Below are positions 1 to 9,799 of a DNA stretch of 64,000 bases, in pieces. The DNA is from Azohydromonas australica DSM 1124 (GTDB lineage: Bacteria; Pseudomonadota; Gammaproteobacteria; Burkholderiales; Burkholderiaceae_C). How positions within the stretch are numbered: position 1 is the stretch's first letter; every line of letters starts with the position of its first letter. The DNA lies in NCBI RefSeq assembly GCF_000430725.1, contig NZ_KE387203.1, positions 146,236-210,235 on the forward strand, given 5' to 3'. Under the pieces are notes generated by a model. That model was not told where the DNA came from. It searched no databases and saw only the letters and a list, made by a program, of their open reading frames with translations. A program made the position numbers and the translations under genes.

Positions 1-150
1 TTGAGCCGCACCGCCTCTTCGACGGCGATCTCGTCGAAGGGGTTCATGCTCATCTTCACGCCGGCGAGGTCCATGCCCGAGCCGTCGCTCTTCACGCGGA
101 CCTTGACGTTGTAGTCCACCACCCGTTTCACGGGCACCAGCAGCTTCATG
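1..150 (-). CDS. etfB: Electron transfer flavoprotein beta subunit, N-terminal part
   Basis: The first 50 residues are present and the gene runs off the left edge. The protein begins [20 protein letters not shown] and continues with a segment containing [17 protein letters not shown], the characteristic N-terminus of EtfB. With EtfA it forms the FAD/AMP heterodimer that takes electrons from acyl-CoA dehydrogenases and passes them to ETF-ubiquinone oxidoreductase. The start codon is the ATG at 148-150, preceded by an AGGAG-like ribosome site. It diverges from murI across about 100 bp; etfA would be expected just outside the window. Confidence 0.93.
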
Positions 151-251
151 TTGTGCGCTCCTGTCATCTGATTGAGGCTTGACGGCGGATTTTAGAGTGC
201 CCCCTGCGCCGCTCCAGGGCGAGGGATGCCCGCCGCTACACTGCCGCCGCC

Positions 252-1049
252 ATGAACCCTGCCCTTCCCGCCGGCTGTTGTATCGGCGTGTTCGATTCCG
301 GCGTCGGCGGCCTGTCGGTGCTGCCCGCCCTGCGCGCGGCGCTGCCCGGCGCACGGCTGCTGTACGTGGCCGACAGCGGCCATGCGCCCTACGGCGAGCG
401 CACCGAGGCCTACATCGTCGAGCGCTCGCAGCGCATTGCCGGGTTCCTGCGCGCGCAGGGGGCGCAGCTGCTGGTGGTCGCCTGCAACACCGCCACCGCC
501 GCCGCGGTGGAGGCGCTGCGGCAGTCGCACGGGGACATCCCGCTGGTGGGCATCGAGCCAGGCCTGAAGCCGGCGGTGGCGCTCACGCGCGTGGGCCGCG
601 TGGGCGTGATGGCCACCAGCGGCACGCTCTCCAGCCGCAAGTTCCAGCGCCTGCTGCTGGCACAGCCGCCGCAGGTGAGCTTTCACCTGCAGGCCTGCAC
701 CGGGCTGGCACTGGCCATCGAGCGCGGCGACCTGCGCTCGACCGAGCTGCAGGCCGTCGTGCAGAGACACTGCGCGCCGCTGCGCGAGGCCGACTGTGAC
801 GTGGTGGTGCTGGGCTGCACCCACTACCCCTTCGCCGCGCCGCTGATCCGCGAGGCCCTGCCCGGCGTGACGCTGGTGGACACCGCCGAGGCCGTGGCGC
901 GCCAGACGGCCCGGCTGGCGGCGCAGCTGCCGCCTTCGACACGCGACCTGCCGCCGCTGCAGCTCTGGAGCAGCGGCGACCCGGCTCAGCTCAGCGCGTT
1001 CACGCTGCGGTGGCTGGAGTGGCACGTGGAGGCGGCGGCGTTGCCTTGA
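252..1049 (+). CDS. murI: Glutamate racemase
   Basis: 265-residue cytosolic enzyme that interconverts L- and D-glutamate, supplying D-Glu for the peptidoglycan stem peptide. Family marks are clear: the N-terminal FDSGVGGLSVL motif, ADSGHAPYG, and the two catalytic cysteines in ACNTAT (Cys78) and LGCTHYPF (Cys189). Length is normal for MurI. It diverges from etfB and converges on the MFS transporter gene, whose stop lies 15 bp downstream, so it is probably monocistronic. Function follows from family identity; no unusual residues seen. Confidence 0.95.
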   Translation: MNPALPAGCCIGVFDSGVGGLSVLPALRAALPGARLLYVADSGHAPYGERTEAYIVERSQRIAGFLRAQGAQLLVVACNTATAAAVEALRQSHGDIPLVGIEPGLKPAVALTRVGRVGVMATSGTLSSRKFQRLLLAQPPQVSFHLQACTGLALAIERGDLRSTELQAVVQRHCAPLREADCDVVVLGCTHYPFAAPLIREALPGVTLVDTAEAVARQTARLAAQLPPSTRDLPPLQLWSSGDPAQLSAFTLRWLEWHVEAAALP

Positions 1050-1064
1050 ACGCCCTGCCCACCC

Positions 1065-2357
1065 TCAAGCCCCCTGCGCCGCCGCCTGCCCCCGCTGCAG
1101 GTCCAGCGGTTTGAGCAGCACCAGTCCCAGCACGAAGAACAGCCCCGTGGCGCCGATGGCCAGGCGGTGGTTGCCGTCGGTGAGCCAGGTGACGAGCCCG
1201 TAGGTGACCGGCCCGGCGATGGCCGCCAGCCGCGTGGCGAAGGTCCACAGCCCGAAGAACTCCGCCAGCCGCGCCGGCGGCGCCAGCAGCCCCACCAGCG
1301 CGCGCCCGGCCGACTGGCTCGATCCCATGCACAACCCGGCCAGCACCGCCGCGGCCCAGAACAGCCCCGGCTCCCGGGCCGCCACCGCCAGCAGCGTCAT
1401 GCCGATCCAGCCCACCAGCGTCCAGCCCAGCGCGCGCTTGTGGCCGGTGCGGTCCTGCCAGTAGCCGAAGGCGAAGGCCCCGGCGGCCGAGGCGATGTTG
1501 ACCAGGAACACCAGCGTCATGGTCTGCGTCTGGGTGAAGCCCAGCGCCTGCTCGGCATACACCGCCGCCAGCGCCACCACCACCGCGATGCCCGCCTGGT
1601 AGGCCACGGTGCAGGCCAGCAGCCGGCCGAAGTCCTGGTAGCGCCGCGCGGCGCGCCAGGTGCCGTGCAGCCGCCGCAGCGAATCGGCGATGCCCGTGCG
1701 CGTGCCCGGCTGCGGCTGCGCGCGCTCGCGCAGCAGGCTGAAGGTCGCCAGCGAGGCGATGGCGTAGACCCCGGCCGTGATGCCCATGGTCACCGGCACG
1801 AACTGCGTCGCCGGCTGCCCTTGCCCCTGCGCCCACAGCACGTAGCCCAGGCTCAGGCCCAGGGTCAGCATCCCGCCGAAGTAGCCGAAGCTCCAGCCCC
1901 AGCCGGAGACGCGGCCCATGGCCTCGCGCCGCGACAGCTCGGGCAGGAAGGCGGCGCACAGCGACTCGCCGGCGCTGTAGAAGGCGTTGGACAGCAGCAC
2001 GGCCACGACCGCCAGCGCCACGTCGCCGCGTCCGCAGGCCGCCAGCAGCGCGGTGCCGAGCACGCAGCCGGCGGTGGCGCCGGCCAGCAGCCGCTTCTTG
2101 GCCCCGTGCAGATCGGCCCAGGCGCCCAGCGCCGGCAGCAGCAGCATCACCAGCAGGTTCGACAGCGCCAGCGCCAGCGTCCAGGCCAGCGTGGCCCAGG
2201 ATGCGTTGCCCGCGACCACGCCGACGAAGTAGGCGTTGAACACGGCCGTGAGCACCACGGTCGTGTAGCCCGAGTTGGCGAAGTCGTACATGGCCCAGCC
2301 GAAGACCTCGCGCTTGCGCACGCCGGGGTTCAGCAGGGATTGAGGGAATAGAGGCAT
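1065..2357 (-). CDS. MFS transporter, UMF1/Atg22-like family
   Basis: 430-residue inner-membrane protein with about twelve hydrophobic segments. The start, with KREVFGWAMYDFANSGYTTVV, is the signature opening of the UMF1 family (bacterial relatives of the vacuolar effluxer Atg22). A charged loop near residues 215-245 separates the two six-helix halves. The substrate cannot be told from sequence; fungal relatives export amino acids from vacuoles, but that need not apply here. It stands alone between murI (convergent) and a small secreted protein gene. Confidence 0.85.
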   Translation of the reverse strand: MPLFPQSLLNPGVRKREVFGWAMYDFANSGYTTVVLTAVFNAYFVGVVAGNASWATLAWTLALALSNLLVMLLLPALGAWADLHGAKKRLLAGATAGCVLGTALLAACGRGDVALAVVAVLLSNAFYSAGESLCAAFLPELSRREAMGRVSGWGWSFGYFGGMLTLGLSLGYVLWAQGQGQPATQFVPVTMGITAGVYAIASLATFSLLRERAQPQPGTRTGIADSLRRLHGTWRAARRYQDFGRLLACTVAYQAGIAVVVALAAVYAEQALGFTQTQTMTLVFLVNIASAAGAFAFGYWQDRTGHKRALGWTLVGWIGMTLLAVAAREPGLFWAAAVLAGLCMGSSQSAGRALVGLLAPPARLAEFFGLWTFATRLAAIAGPVTYGLVTWLTDGNHRLAIGATGLFFVLGLVLLKPLDLQRGQAAAQGA

Positions 2358-2494
2358 GGCGCGGGCCGCGGCCGGCGCCGGCGCTTCAGGGCCGGGGACG
2401 AATCCGCGTTGCAGGACTGGACGAGGCCGAGAGTGTGCGGCCTGCGCGCATGCAGGCCGGCCCGGGCGCGCCGCGAACGGCGGCTCCGGGCCGG

Positions 2495-2530
2495 CAAAGC
2501 AAAAGGCCTGAGGCGCGGCTCGCGCCTCAG
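2495..2530 (-). terminator. Rho-independent terminator
   Basis: On the minus strand a 9-bp perfect stem (CTGAGGCGC / GCGCCTCAG, 5-nt loop) is followed by GCCTTTTGCTTTG. It lies 16 bp past the stop of the small secreted protein gene at 2547-2885. Confidence 0.75.
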
Positions 2531-2546
2531 GGGGCGGGACGGCGCG

Positions 2547-2885
2547 TCAGCGGCTGGAGCCGCCGGTACCCGTGCCGTTGGCCGGCCCCGAGGCCGCGCC
2601 CGATTGCGTGCCGGACTTGGCCGGTTTCTTGGCCGGGGCGGCGCCTTCCGCGGCCTTGGCCTCCACCGGCGGCTTGGCGGCCTTGTTGCCGCCGGCGGCC
2701 GTGCCCGAGGCCACGGGCTGCGCCGGCTGCGCGGCGGTGCCCGTGCCCGCACCGGTGGTGGAGCCGGCCGATCCGGTGCCGCTGCTCTGCGCCATCGCGG
2801 CGGGCACGAGTGCTGCGAGGGCCAGCGCGCCCAGGCAACGCGCCAGCGGGTTTGAACGTACGGGGCGATCAGCGGGGGTGGTCAT
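2547..2885 (-). CDS. Small secreted low-complexity protein, unknown function
   Basis: 112 residues. The N-terminus has a basic stretch, a hydrophobic core LGALALAALVPAAMA and a likely signal peptidase I site after AMA. The remaining ~77 residues are almost entirely Ala, Gly, Ser, Thr, Pro and Lys, with no recognisable domain; a Lys-rich Ala/Pro segment (KAAKPPVEAKAAEGAAPAKK) sits centrally. A GGAGACACC ribosome site precedes the ATG, and a good terminator follows, so I treat it as a real periplasmic or surface protein. I do not recognise the family. Confidence 0.6.
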   Translation of the reverse strand: MTTPADRPVRSNPLARCLGALALAALVPAAMAQSSGTGSAGSTTGAGTGTAAQPAQPVASGTAAGGNKAAKPPVEAKAAEGAAPAKKPAKSGTQSGAASGPANGTGTGGSSR

Positions 2886-3330
2886 GGCGGTGTCTCCTGC
2901 TTGTGCAAATGAAGAAAGCCGGCACGGGATGCGGCACTGGGCCGCGCGTGCTCGTCCATAAAGGGCAATTCAGAGTCCCACGCCCACGACGCCACACACG
3001 CCGCCTAGCGGCTGAACGACGCCGAGAAACCTTGCGGACACGAATTCTTCCCATGCCACGCTGATGCCTGAAACTCGTGCAACGCACTTTGGCCGGCACT
3101 CTTTTCCCGGGGATCTGAGTTTCGTTGCAGCTTTCCCATATGCAGCCAGCAGCCCATGCCAGCACTGAAAATATCCTTTATTGGAATTGTAATTCTGGAA
3201 TCAACCGGTTCAAGGCATTCCGGTTTTTATTCACCAGATGAAGAAAGCGTAACGTTCGCCTTCCAGCCCTTGGAAAGATCACCCGCCGGGCTTCAAGCTG
3301 TGGTCCATTGCCTTGTTTGAAAGGCCTGCC
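2886..3330. other. 445-bp intergenic region, AT-richer toward its right end
   Basis: Divergent upstream region of the small secreted protein (minus) and the PEP-CTERM gene (plus). From about 3165 to 3245 it is clearly AT-richer than the surroundings and contains an imperfect palindrome around GGAATTGTAATTC (3183-3195). The short ORFs here lack family features or ribosome sites, and I see no convincing sigma-54 -24/-12 element. Confidence 0.5.
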
Positions 3331-4392
3331 ATGCGACGAGTTCATGCCGTCCTGCTGTCTTTGGCCACGATGCTGTGCACCGCATCCCAAGCGGCGCTGA
3401 CGTACCGGGTAGAGCGGGTGCCTGTACCGCCCGATCCAGGCCGCTATGATTATTTCAGCGTAGGAGACATCAATAACCTGGGCGACGTTGCCGGCGGCTT
3501 GGTCGCCAATCCTTACGACGACGCCTACATTTACCGGAATGACGGCTCGCTGCAGATATACCATTTGAGCGCAGGTTACTCGGCGGGACTTGTGAGCATC
3601 AACGACCGCCGCCAGGCGGCGGCCAATTACGAGATTGGACGCCACGATTACACGCAGCCCTACATCTATGACACCCTCACCGACCGCTATACCAATATCA
3701 GCCCGGAAGTGACGCTCTACAAGGGCGGCGAGGTTTCGGCGCTCAACAACCTCGGCCATGCCGTGGGCCGGTTCGACGGCAAGCCGTTCTACTACGACGG
3801 CAGCCAAAGTCGTTACGTGGATCTGGTTCCTGAAGCCGATTCCGTCAGCCTGGTGGGCCTCAACGACCACGACGTGATGGCCGGCTATGCCCAATGGAGC
3901 GGAGGCACCTCGCGATTATTCCTGTACAGCCAGGGACGGGTAGATTACCTTGAGGGCGTGGAATACTACGGCGACATCAACAATGCCGGACAGGTATTGG
4001 CGACCCGGAACAAAGAGTACGTCATGGTCGAAGGCGACCGGATCACGCGAGTGGCAAGTTTCTCGGAGTTCCTTGCGGGGGACATGAACGACCGGGGCTG
4101 GATCACGGGCATCGCAGGCAATGGTACCGCTGACGCGCACGCGGTGCTGTACCGCAACGGGCAAATCCAAGACCTCAATGACCTGATAAGCCCGGAAGAC
4201 GCCCAGCACTGGGCGCTGATTTCCGGCATCGGCCTCAACAACAAGGGGCAGATCACGGGTTATGGGGTACTGGACGGCGAAAGCAGTGTTTTCATCGCCA
4301 CGCCGGTGCCCGAACCGGCCACCGCCGGGCTGATGCTCGCGGGCCTGGGCGTACTGGGTCTGATGGCAGGGCGGCGGCGGCCCCAAGCCTGA
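3331..4392 (+). CDS. PEP-CTERM sorted protein with HAF-type repeats
   Basis: 353 residues from the ATG at 3331, chosen because AAAGG lies 6 nt upstream (an in-frame TTG at 3313 would add six residues). Residues 1-21 are a signal peptide. Seven copies of a motif like INNLGDVAG / LNNKGQITGYG recur at about residues 47, 90, 138, 178, 216, 252 and 302; this spacing is typical of HAF-repeat extracellular proteins, which probably fold as a propeller. The C-terminus is VPEPATAG, a hydrophobic helix and a GRRR tail: the PEP-CTERM signal read by exosortase EpsH/XrtA. No exosortase or polysaccharide genes lie nearby. Codon use is less GC-biased than in neighbours. Confidence 0.88.
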   Translation: MRRVHAVLLSLATMLCTASQAALTYRVERVPVPPDPGRYDYFSVGDINNLGDVAGGLVANPYDDAYIYRNDGSLQIYHLSAGYSAGLVSINDRRQAAANYEIGRHDYTQPYIYDTLTDRYTNISPEVTLYKGGEVSALNNLGHAVGRFDGKPFYYDGSQSRYVDLVPEADSVSLVGLNDHDVMAGYAQWSGGTSRLFLYSQGRVDYLEGVEYYGDINNAGQVLATRNKEYVMVEGDRITRVASFSEFLAGDMNDRGWITGIAGNGTADAHAVLYRNGQIQDLNDLISPEDAQHWALISGIGLNNKGQITGYGVLDGESSVFIATPVPEPATAGLMLAGLGVLGLMAGRRRPQA

Positions 4393-4565
4393 TTTGCACA
4401 CGCGGCGCGGCACCGAAAGCCGAGACGGTCGGCCTGTTCATTCCGGATCCAGCATTTCCGTCTTCGGCCACATGGCGGGATGAAACTCCAGGCTCATCTG
4501 AATTCATCCAACCCACCGGCACGCCACACCATTCAGGCCCAATGGCCTGGACATATTGATGATCC

Positions 4566-4653
4566 TGGTGCCCGGGACGGGACTCGAACCCGTAAGCCTG
4601 TTTAGGGCGGCGGATTTTAAGTCCGCTGCGTCTACCGATTTCGCCACCCGGGC
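4566..4653 (-). tRNA. tRNA-Leu (anticodon TAA)
   Basis: Reading the minus strand, a 7-bp acceptor stem GCCCGGG/CCCGGGC, D-arm GGTGGCGAAATCGGTAGAC, anticodon stem-loop with CTTAAAA (anticodon TAA), a long class II variable arm and T-arm GGGTTCGAGTCCC are all present. The CCA end is encoded. It lies 67 bp downstream of queE on the same strand and may be co-transcribed with it. Confidence 0.95.
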
Positions 4654-4720
4654 AGGGTTGCCGTGCTGCGCTGGCGCAGCGGCGCATTATCGCCGCAAGC
4701 GCGGCGGCTTCCTTCAGGCG

Positions 4721-5350
4721 TCAAGGAATGTTCAGCAGCTTGTGCGTCTGCAAGCCCAGCCGCCACCGCGGATGCTCCAGGCAGTACCTCAGCGCCAGCT
4801 GCGTGTTGCGCTCGCGCTCCGGGCCGTCCATGGGCTGCAGGATGAAATGGTCGAAATCCAGCGCCTCGAAGCGCTCCGGCATCGCCTCCGGCTGCGGGAA
4901 CACCAGCTTCAGCTCGTCGCCGCACGAAAGCGCCAGCGGCGCGTCGGACTTGGGGCTGACGCAGATCCAGTCCAGCCCCGCCGGCGCGGGCTGCGTGCCG
5001 TTGGTTTCCACCGCGATCTGGAAGCCCCGCGCGTGCAACGCCTCGATCAGCGGCGCGTCCAGCTGCAGCAGCGGCTCCCCGCCCGTGCACACCACCAACG
5101 GCTTCCCGCCGCCGGGCCACTGTGCAGCCACCGCGTCGGCCAGCGCCGCCGCGTCGGCGAACTTGCCGCCGCCCGGGCCGTCGGTGCCCACGAAGTCCGT
5201 GTCGCAGAAGCGGCACACGGCCTGTGCGCGGTCCGCCTCGCGGCCGCTCCAGAGGTTGCAGCCGGCAAAGCGGCAGAACACGGCCGCCCGGCCCGCCTGG
5301 GCGCCCTCGCCCTGCAGCGTGTAGAAGATTTCCTTGACGGCGTAGGCCAT
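4721..5350 (-). CDS. queE: 7-carboxy-7-deazaguanine synthase (radical SAM)
   Basis: 209 residues from the ATG at 5350. QueE converts 6-carboxy-tetrahydropterin to 7-carboxy-7-deazaguanine in the queuosine pathway. Sequence marks: N-terminal YTLQGEGAQAGRAAVFCRFAGCNLW, then the cluster cysteines in CRFCDTDF. The first cysteine (AGCNLW) and the CxxC pair are separated by a longer insert than the usual CxxxCxxC, as known for this subfamily. CTGGEPLLQ is the SAM-contacting glycine motif. It starts 17 bp after the three-domain queD-like gene, consistent with one operon for consecutive steps. Confidence 0.93.
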   Translation of the reverse strand: MAYAVKEIFYTLQGEGAQAGRAAVFCRFAGCNLWSGREADRAQAVCRFCDTDFVGTDGPGGGKFADAAALADAVAAQWPGGGKPLVVCTGGEPLLQLDAPLIEALHARGFQIAVETNGTQPAPAGLDWICVSPKSDAPLALSCGDELKLVFPQPEAMPERFEALDFDHFILQPMDGPERERNTQLALRYCLEHPRWRLGLQTHKLLNIP

Positions 5351-5367
5351 GGCGCGCGCCGCTCGCG

Positions 5368-6438
5368 TCAGACCGGCAGCGCCGGCGTCGCGGCGCCGAG
5401 CTGCACCGTGGCGCCGCAGCCGGGCGTCTCGAACAGGTCCACGCGGTCCACCTGCGGCAGCCGCTCGCGCGCCTGCCCCAGCGCCCAGCGCGCCAGCGAG
5501 GCCGGGTCGCAGTCGGTCAGGGTCTCGATCTCGTGCAGCGGCTGGTGGTCCAGGGCGCGGAACACCGGGTCGAACAGGCGCTTCACGTCGCCGAAGTCCA
5601 GCGTCCAGCCCATCAGCGCGTCCAGCGGCGCCTGCAGGTGCAGCCGCAGCGTGTAGGTGTGGCCGTGCAGGCGGCGCAGCGGGCTGCCTTCGGGCGCGCG
5701 GCGCAGGCACAGCGCGCTGTCCAGGCTGAACTCCTTCCAGGTGCGCCAGTGCCGGCCGTCGTAGCAGGCGCCGCAGGAGGCGGTCTCGAACACCGTCACG
5801 TGCGCCAGCGTGGGCAGCGCCGGCAGCAGCCGCTCCCAGATCCAGCTCGACAGCATCTCGCTGGTGGGGTTCTCCAGCCCGGGCAGCTCGTTGAGGCAGA
5901 CGTGGTGCAGCTGCGCCTGCAGCGGCGCCCAGCCGTCGTCGATGGCGTCGTGGTCCACGCCCTGGGCATGGATCAGCACCTCGAAACCGTGGCCGTGCAT
6001 GCGCCCGCACTTGTGCCCTTCGGGCACGTTGGGCAGCCGGTGCGCGGAATGGAAGGCGTGGCGGCGCCAGGCATGGGCGCGGCCTTCGGCATCGAGGTCC
6101 ACGCCGCGGTCGGGGCGGCTCTGCAGCGCGACCTCCAGCGGCAGCGGCAGCTGCGCGGCGATCCAGCGCGCCAGGCGCTCGTCGCTGGGCTCGGTCAGCA
6201 CCTCGTTGAGCAGCCGGTAGTCCAGCATGCCCGCCACCTCGCGCAGCTCGGCCTGCAGCCGCTGCACCTCGCCGCCGGGGAACTCGGCCCAGCCGGCGGG
6301 CAGCTCGCCGCGCACCCGCGCCTGGAAACCATGGCCGTGCAGGTTGCGCGCGCGATGGCTGGGCGGCACCTGTACCAGACGCCGCGCCGCCTCGAATTCA
6401 GCCGACGCCGCATGCCACACCCTGCCGTCCATCACCAC
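5368..6438 (-). CDS. queD: Three-domain 6-carboxytetrahydropterin synthase-like protein
   Basis: The reading frame holds three tandem PTPS/QueD domains (about residues 1-115, 123-228 and 232-345, numbered from the ATG at 6432), versus one ~120-residue domain in E. coli QueD. Domain 2 keeps the zinc histidines (H131, H146, H148) and catalytic Cys142 but has His where the catalytic Asp is expected. Domain 3 keeps Asp295-His296 and Glu335 but lacks the Cys and the first zinc His. Domain 1 lacks most catalytic residues but keeps LHGH. QueD makes 6-carboxy-tetrahydropterin from dihydroneopterin triphosphate, feeding QueE encoded next. I prefer the GTG at 6438 because AAGGAG lies 7 nt upstream of it; ATG 6432 is the alternative. 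Confidence 0.85.
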   Translation of the reverse strand: MVMDGRVWHAASAEFEAARRLVQVPPSHRARNLHGHGFQARVRGELPAGWAEFPGGEVQRLQAELREVAGMLDYRLLNEVLTEPSDERLARWIAAQLPLPLEVALQSRPDRGVDLDAEGRAHAWRRHAFHSAHRLPNVPEGHKCGRMHGHGFEVLIHAQGVDHDAIDDGWAPLQAQLHHVCLNELPGLENPTSEMLSSWIWERLLPALPTLAHVTVFETASCGACYDGRHWRTWKEFSLDSALCLRRAPEGSPLRRLHGHTYTLRLHLQAPLDALMGWTLDFGDVKRLFDPVFRALDHQPLHEIETLTDCDPASLARWALGQARERLPQVDRVDLFETPGCGATVQLGAATPALPV

Positions 6439-6596
6439 CGTACTGCTCCTTGATCCCAACACCGCGCGTGCCATGCCGGCACACGCAAAAGGGCGCGAGT
6501 CTACGGGCGCCACCGCCGCGCCCAGGATACCGATCGGGAAGTCCCTGCACGCCATCGGGCGCCGCGTGCACTTCGCCACGCCGGCGCGGCGCGCCT

Positions 6597-7694
6597 TCAG
6601 CCTTCGCGCTCGGCGCGGCGGTCGATGAAGATGTCCCAGGCGGCCATGAACAGCGCCGCGATGACGGGGCCGAGCACGAAGCCGTTGAGCCCGAACACCG
6701 CGATGCCGCCCAGCGTGGAGATCAGCACCAGGTAGTCGGGCATCTTGGTGTCCTTGCCCACCAGGATCGGGCGCAGCACGTTGTCCACCAGCCCGATCAC
6801 GAGCACGCCCCAGGCCACCAGCGCGACGCCCTTCCACAGCGCGCCGGTGACCATCAGGTACACGGCCACCGGCGCCCACACCAGCGCCGCGCCCACGGCC
6901 GGCAGCAGCGACAGCACGGCCATCACCACGCCCCACAGCAGCGCGCCGTGGATGCCCAGGAACCAGAAGGCCAGGCTGCCCAGGGAGCCCTGCACCACCG
7001 CCACGACGATGTTGCCCTTCACGGTGGCGCGGATCACGGTGGCGAAGCGCGCCAGCAGCTCGCGCTTGTCCTCCTCGTTGAGCGGGATGGCCTTGCGCAC
7101 CCGCGCGGCCAGCCCGTTGCCGTCGCGCAGCAGGAAGAACAGCAGGTACAGCATCACGCCGAAGGTGATGAGGAAGTTGAAGGTGTCCTGCCCCACGCTC
7201 AGCGCGCGCGCGGCCAGCGCCTGCGTACCGGTCGTCAGCTGCTCGCCCACCCGGGCCTTGAGCCCGGCCAGGTCCGCCAGCCCGAAGCGGTCCAGCAGCC
7301 CCGTGAGCCACGCCGGCAGCGCGGCGTAGATCTGCTCGGCGTAGCGGGTGAAGTTGATGTCGCCGCTCTGGATGCGCTGCATCACCCCCAGCGCCTCCTG
7401 CACCAGCATCGAGCCCACCACGGCCATGGGCAGGATCACGATCACCAGCACGATCAGGAGCGTCAGCAGCGCCGCGACGTTGGAGCGGCCCTTGAGGTTG
7501 ACGCGGATGCGCCGCTGCACCGGGGCGAACAGGATCGCCGTCACCACGGCCCAGAACACCGCGGTGTAGTAAGGCAGCAGGATCCAGCCGAAGGCCAGCG
7601 TCACCAGCACCAGCAGCCACACCAGGGTGCGGAACTCCAGGCCGCCGCTGCGCGCGCGCGCGTTGATTTCAGGATCGTCGGGGAGCTGGGTCAT
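6597..7694 (-). CDS. AI-2E family transporter
   Basis: 365-residue inner-membrane protein of the AI-2E/PerM/TqsA family. Hydrophobic helices occur at both ends with a long amphipathic middle (about residues 100-165), followed by the conserved C-terminal block with LLPAVGAALVWAP and LVDNVLRPILVG. Members include the AI-2 exporter TqsA and Na+/H+ antiporters, so the substrate is uncertain. It lies upstream of queD in the same direction with about 160 bp between, so any co-transcription is unproven. Confidence 0.88.
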   Translation of the reverse strand: MTQLPDDPEINARARSGGLEFRTLVWLLVLVTLAFGWILLPYYTAVFWAVVTAILFAPVQRRIRVNLKGRSNVAALLTLLIVLVIVILPMAVVGSMLVQEALGVMQRIQSGDINFTRYAEQIYAALPAWLTGLLDRFGLADLAGLKARVGEQLTTGTQALAARALSVGQDTFNFLITFGVMLYLLFFLLRDGNGLAARVRKAIPLNEEDKRELLARFATVIRATVKGNIVVAVVQGSLGSLAFWFLGIHGALLWGVVMAVLSLLPAVGAALVWAPVAVYLMVTGALWKGVALVAWGVLVIGLVDNVLRPILVGKDTKMPDYLVLISTLGGIAVFGLNGFVLGPVIAALFMAAWDIFIDRRAEREG

Positions 7695-7766
7695 CGGGCC
7701 TCACGTGGACAGGGCAACGGGAAGCCGCCACTTTGCACGACGGCCCCCTTAGCAATCCGCGCGCCC

Positions 7767-8992
7767 TTACTCGTGCCGCAGCGCCTCGATCGGGTCCAGC
7801 CGCGCCGCGCGGCGCGCCGGGAAGTAGCCGAACAGCACCCCGATGCCGGCCGAGAACACGAAGGCCAGCAGGTTGATGGGCACGTCGAACTGGTAGGGCA
7901 CGTCCATCAGCCGCGCGCCGGTGATGGAGAAGATCGCCGCCAGCACGATGCCCACCACGCCGCCCAGCGCCGCCAGCGCCACGGCCTCGATCAGGAACTG
8001 CAGCAGCACCTCCGCTTCCAGCGCGCCGATGGCCAGCCGCACGCCGATCTCGCGCGTGCGCTCGGTCACGCTCACCAGCATGATGTTCATGATCCCGATG
8101 CCGCCCACCAGCAGGCTCACCGCGGCCACCGCGCCCAGCAGCATCGTCATCACGCGCGTGGTGCTGGAGAAGGTCTGCGCCAGCTGCGCGGTGTCGAGCA
8201 CGTTGAAGTTGTCCTCGTCGCCCGCGCCCAGCTTGCGGCGCTCGCGCAGCAGGTCGCGGATGCCGGCCTTCACGCGCTCGGCGTCGCTGCCCTCGGCCAT
8301 GGACACCAGGATGGTCTGCACCCGCGTGCTGCCCGTCACCCGGCGCTGCACGGTGGCCAGCGGCAGCAGCACCACGTCGTCCTGGTCGTTGCCCATGGCG
8401 CCCTGCCCCTTCGAGGCCAGCACGCCCACGATGTCGCAGCTGAACTGCTTCACCCGCAGGCGCTGACCCAGCGCGTCGGCGGGATTGCTGCCGGCGCTGG
8501 CGCCGAAGAGCTCGCGCCGGATGGTCTCGCCGATGAGGCACACAGCGGCGCCGGCACGCTCCTCCGTCTCCTCGAAGCTGCGGCCTGCGGCCAGGCTCCA
8601 GTTGTTGGTGAAGAAGTAGTCGTTGGTGGTGCCGGTGACGCTGGTGGCCCAGTTGCGGCCGTTGGCCACCACCGTCACGCCCGAGCGCACTTCCGGCGCC
8701 ACGGCGGCGATGCCGCCGATCTGCGTGCGCATGGCCGCCACGTCCTCCACCGTGAAGCTGGGCGCGCCCGCGCCCGAGGCGCCGGGGCCCAGGCGCTGGC
8801 CCGGGCGCACCATCAGCAGGTTCGTGCCCAGGCTCGTGATCTGGTCCTGCACCGCCTGCGTGGCGCCCTTGCCCAGCGTCACCATGGTGATGACGGCGCT
8901 CACGCCGATGACGATGCCCAGAATGGTGAGAAAGCTGCGCAGCAGGTGGCGGCGGATCTCGCGCAGCGCCAGCAGCAGGCTGTTCCACAGCA

Positions 8993-8993
<1 letters not shown>
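7767..8993 (-). CDS. MacB-type ABC transporter permease
   Basis: 408 residues. An N-terminal membrane helix follows SFLTILGIVIGVSAVITMVT, then a periplasmic MacB_PCD domain (about 50-260) and a C-terminal FtsX-like block of three helices with the GGIGIMNIMLVSVTERTREIG motif. These permeases do not carry substrate across the bilayer; they transmit ATPase motion to the periplasmic adaptor to drive export through an outer-membrane channel. In E. coli MacB the ATPase is fused to this domain; here it is the separate upstream gene, whose TGA overlaps this ATG (ATGA at 8993). Confidence 0.92.

Positions 8994-9795
<802 letters not shown>

Positions 9796-9799
<4 letters not shown>

Noticed and set aside
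3165..3330. Sigma-54 promoter for the PEP-CTERM gene
   Set aside because: Candidates such as TTGGAAAGATCACCCGCC have an 11-nt GG-to-GC distance instead of the required 10, so the -24/-12 spacing fails.
4533..4550. CAGGCC-CAAT-GGCCTG hairpin after the PEP-CTERM gene as a terminator
   Set aside because: The stem is only 6 bp and no U-run follows on either strand.
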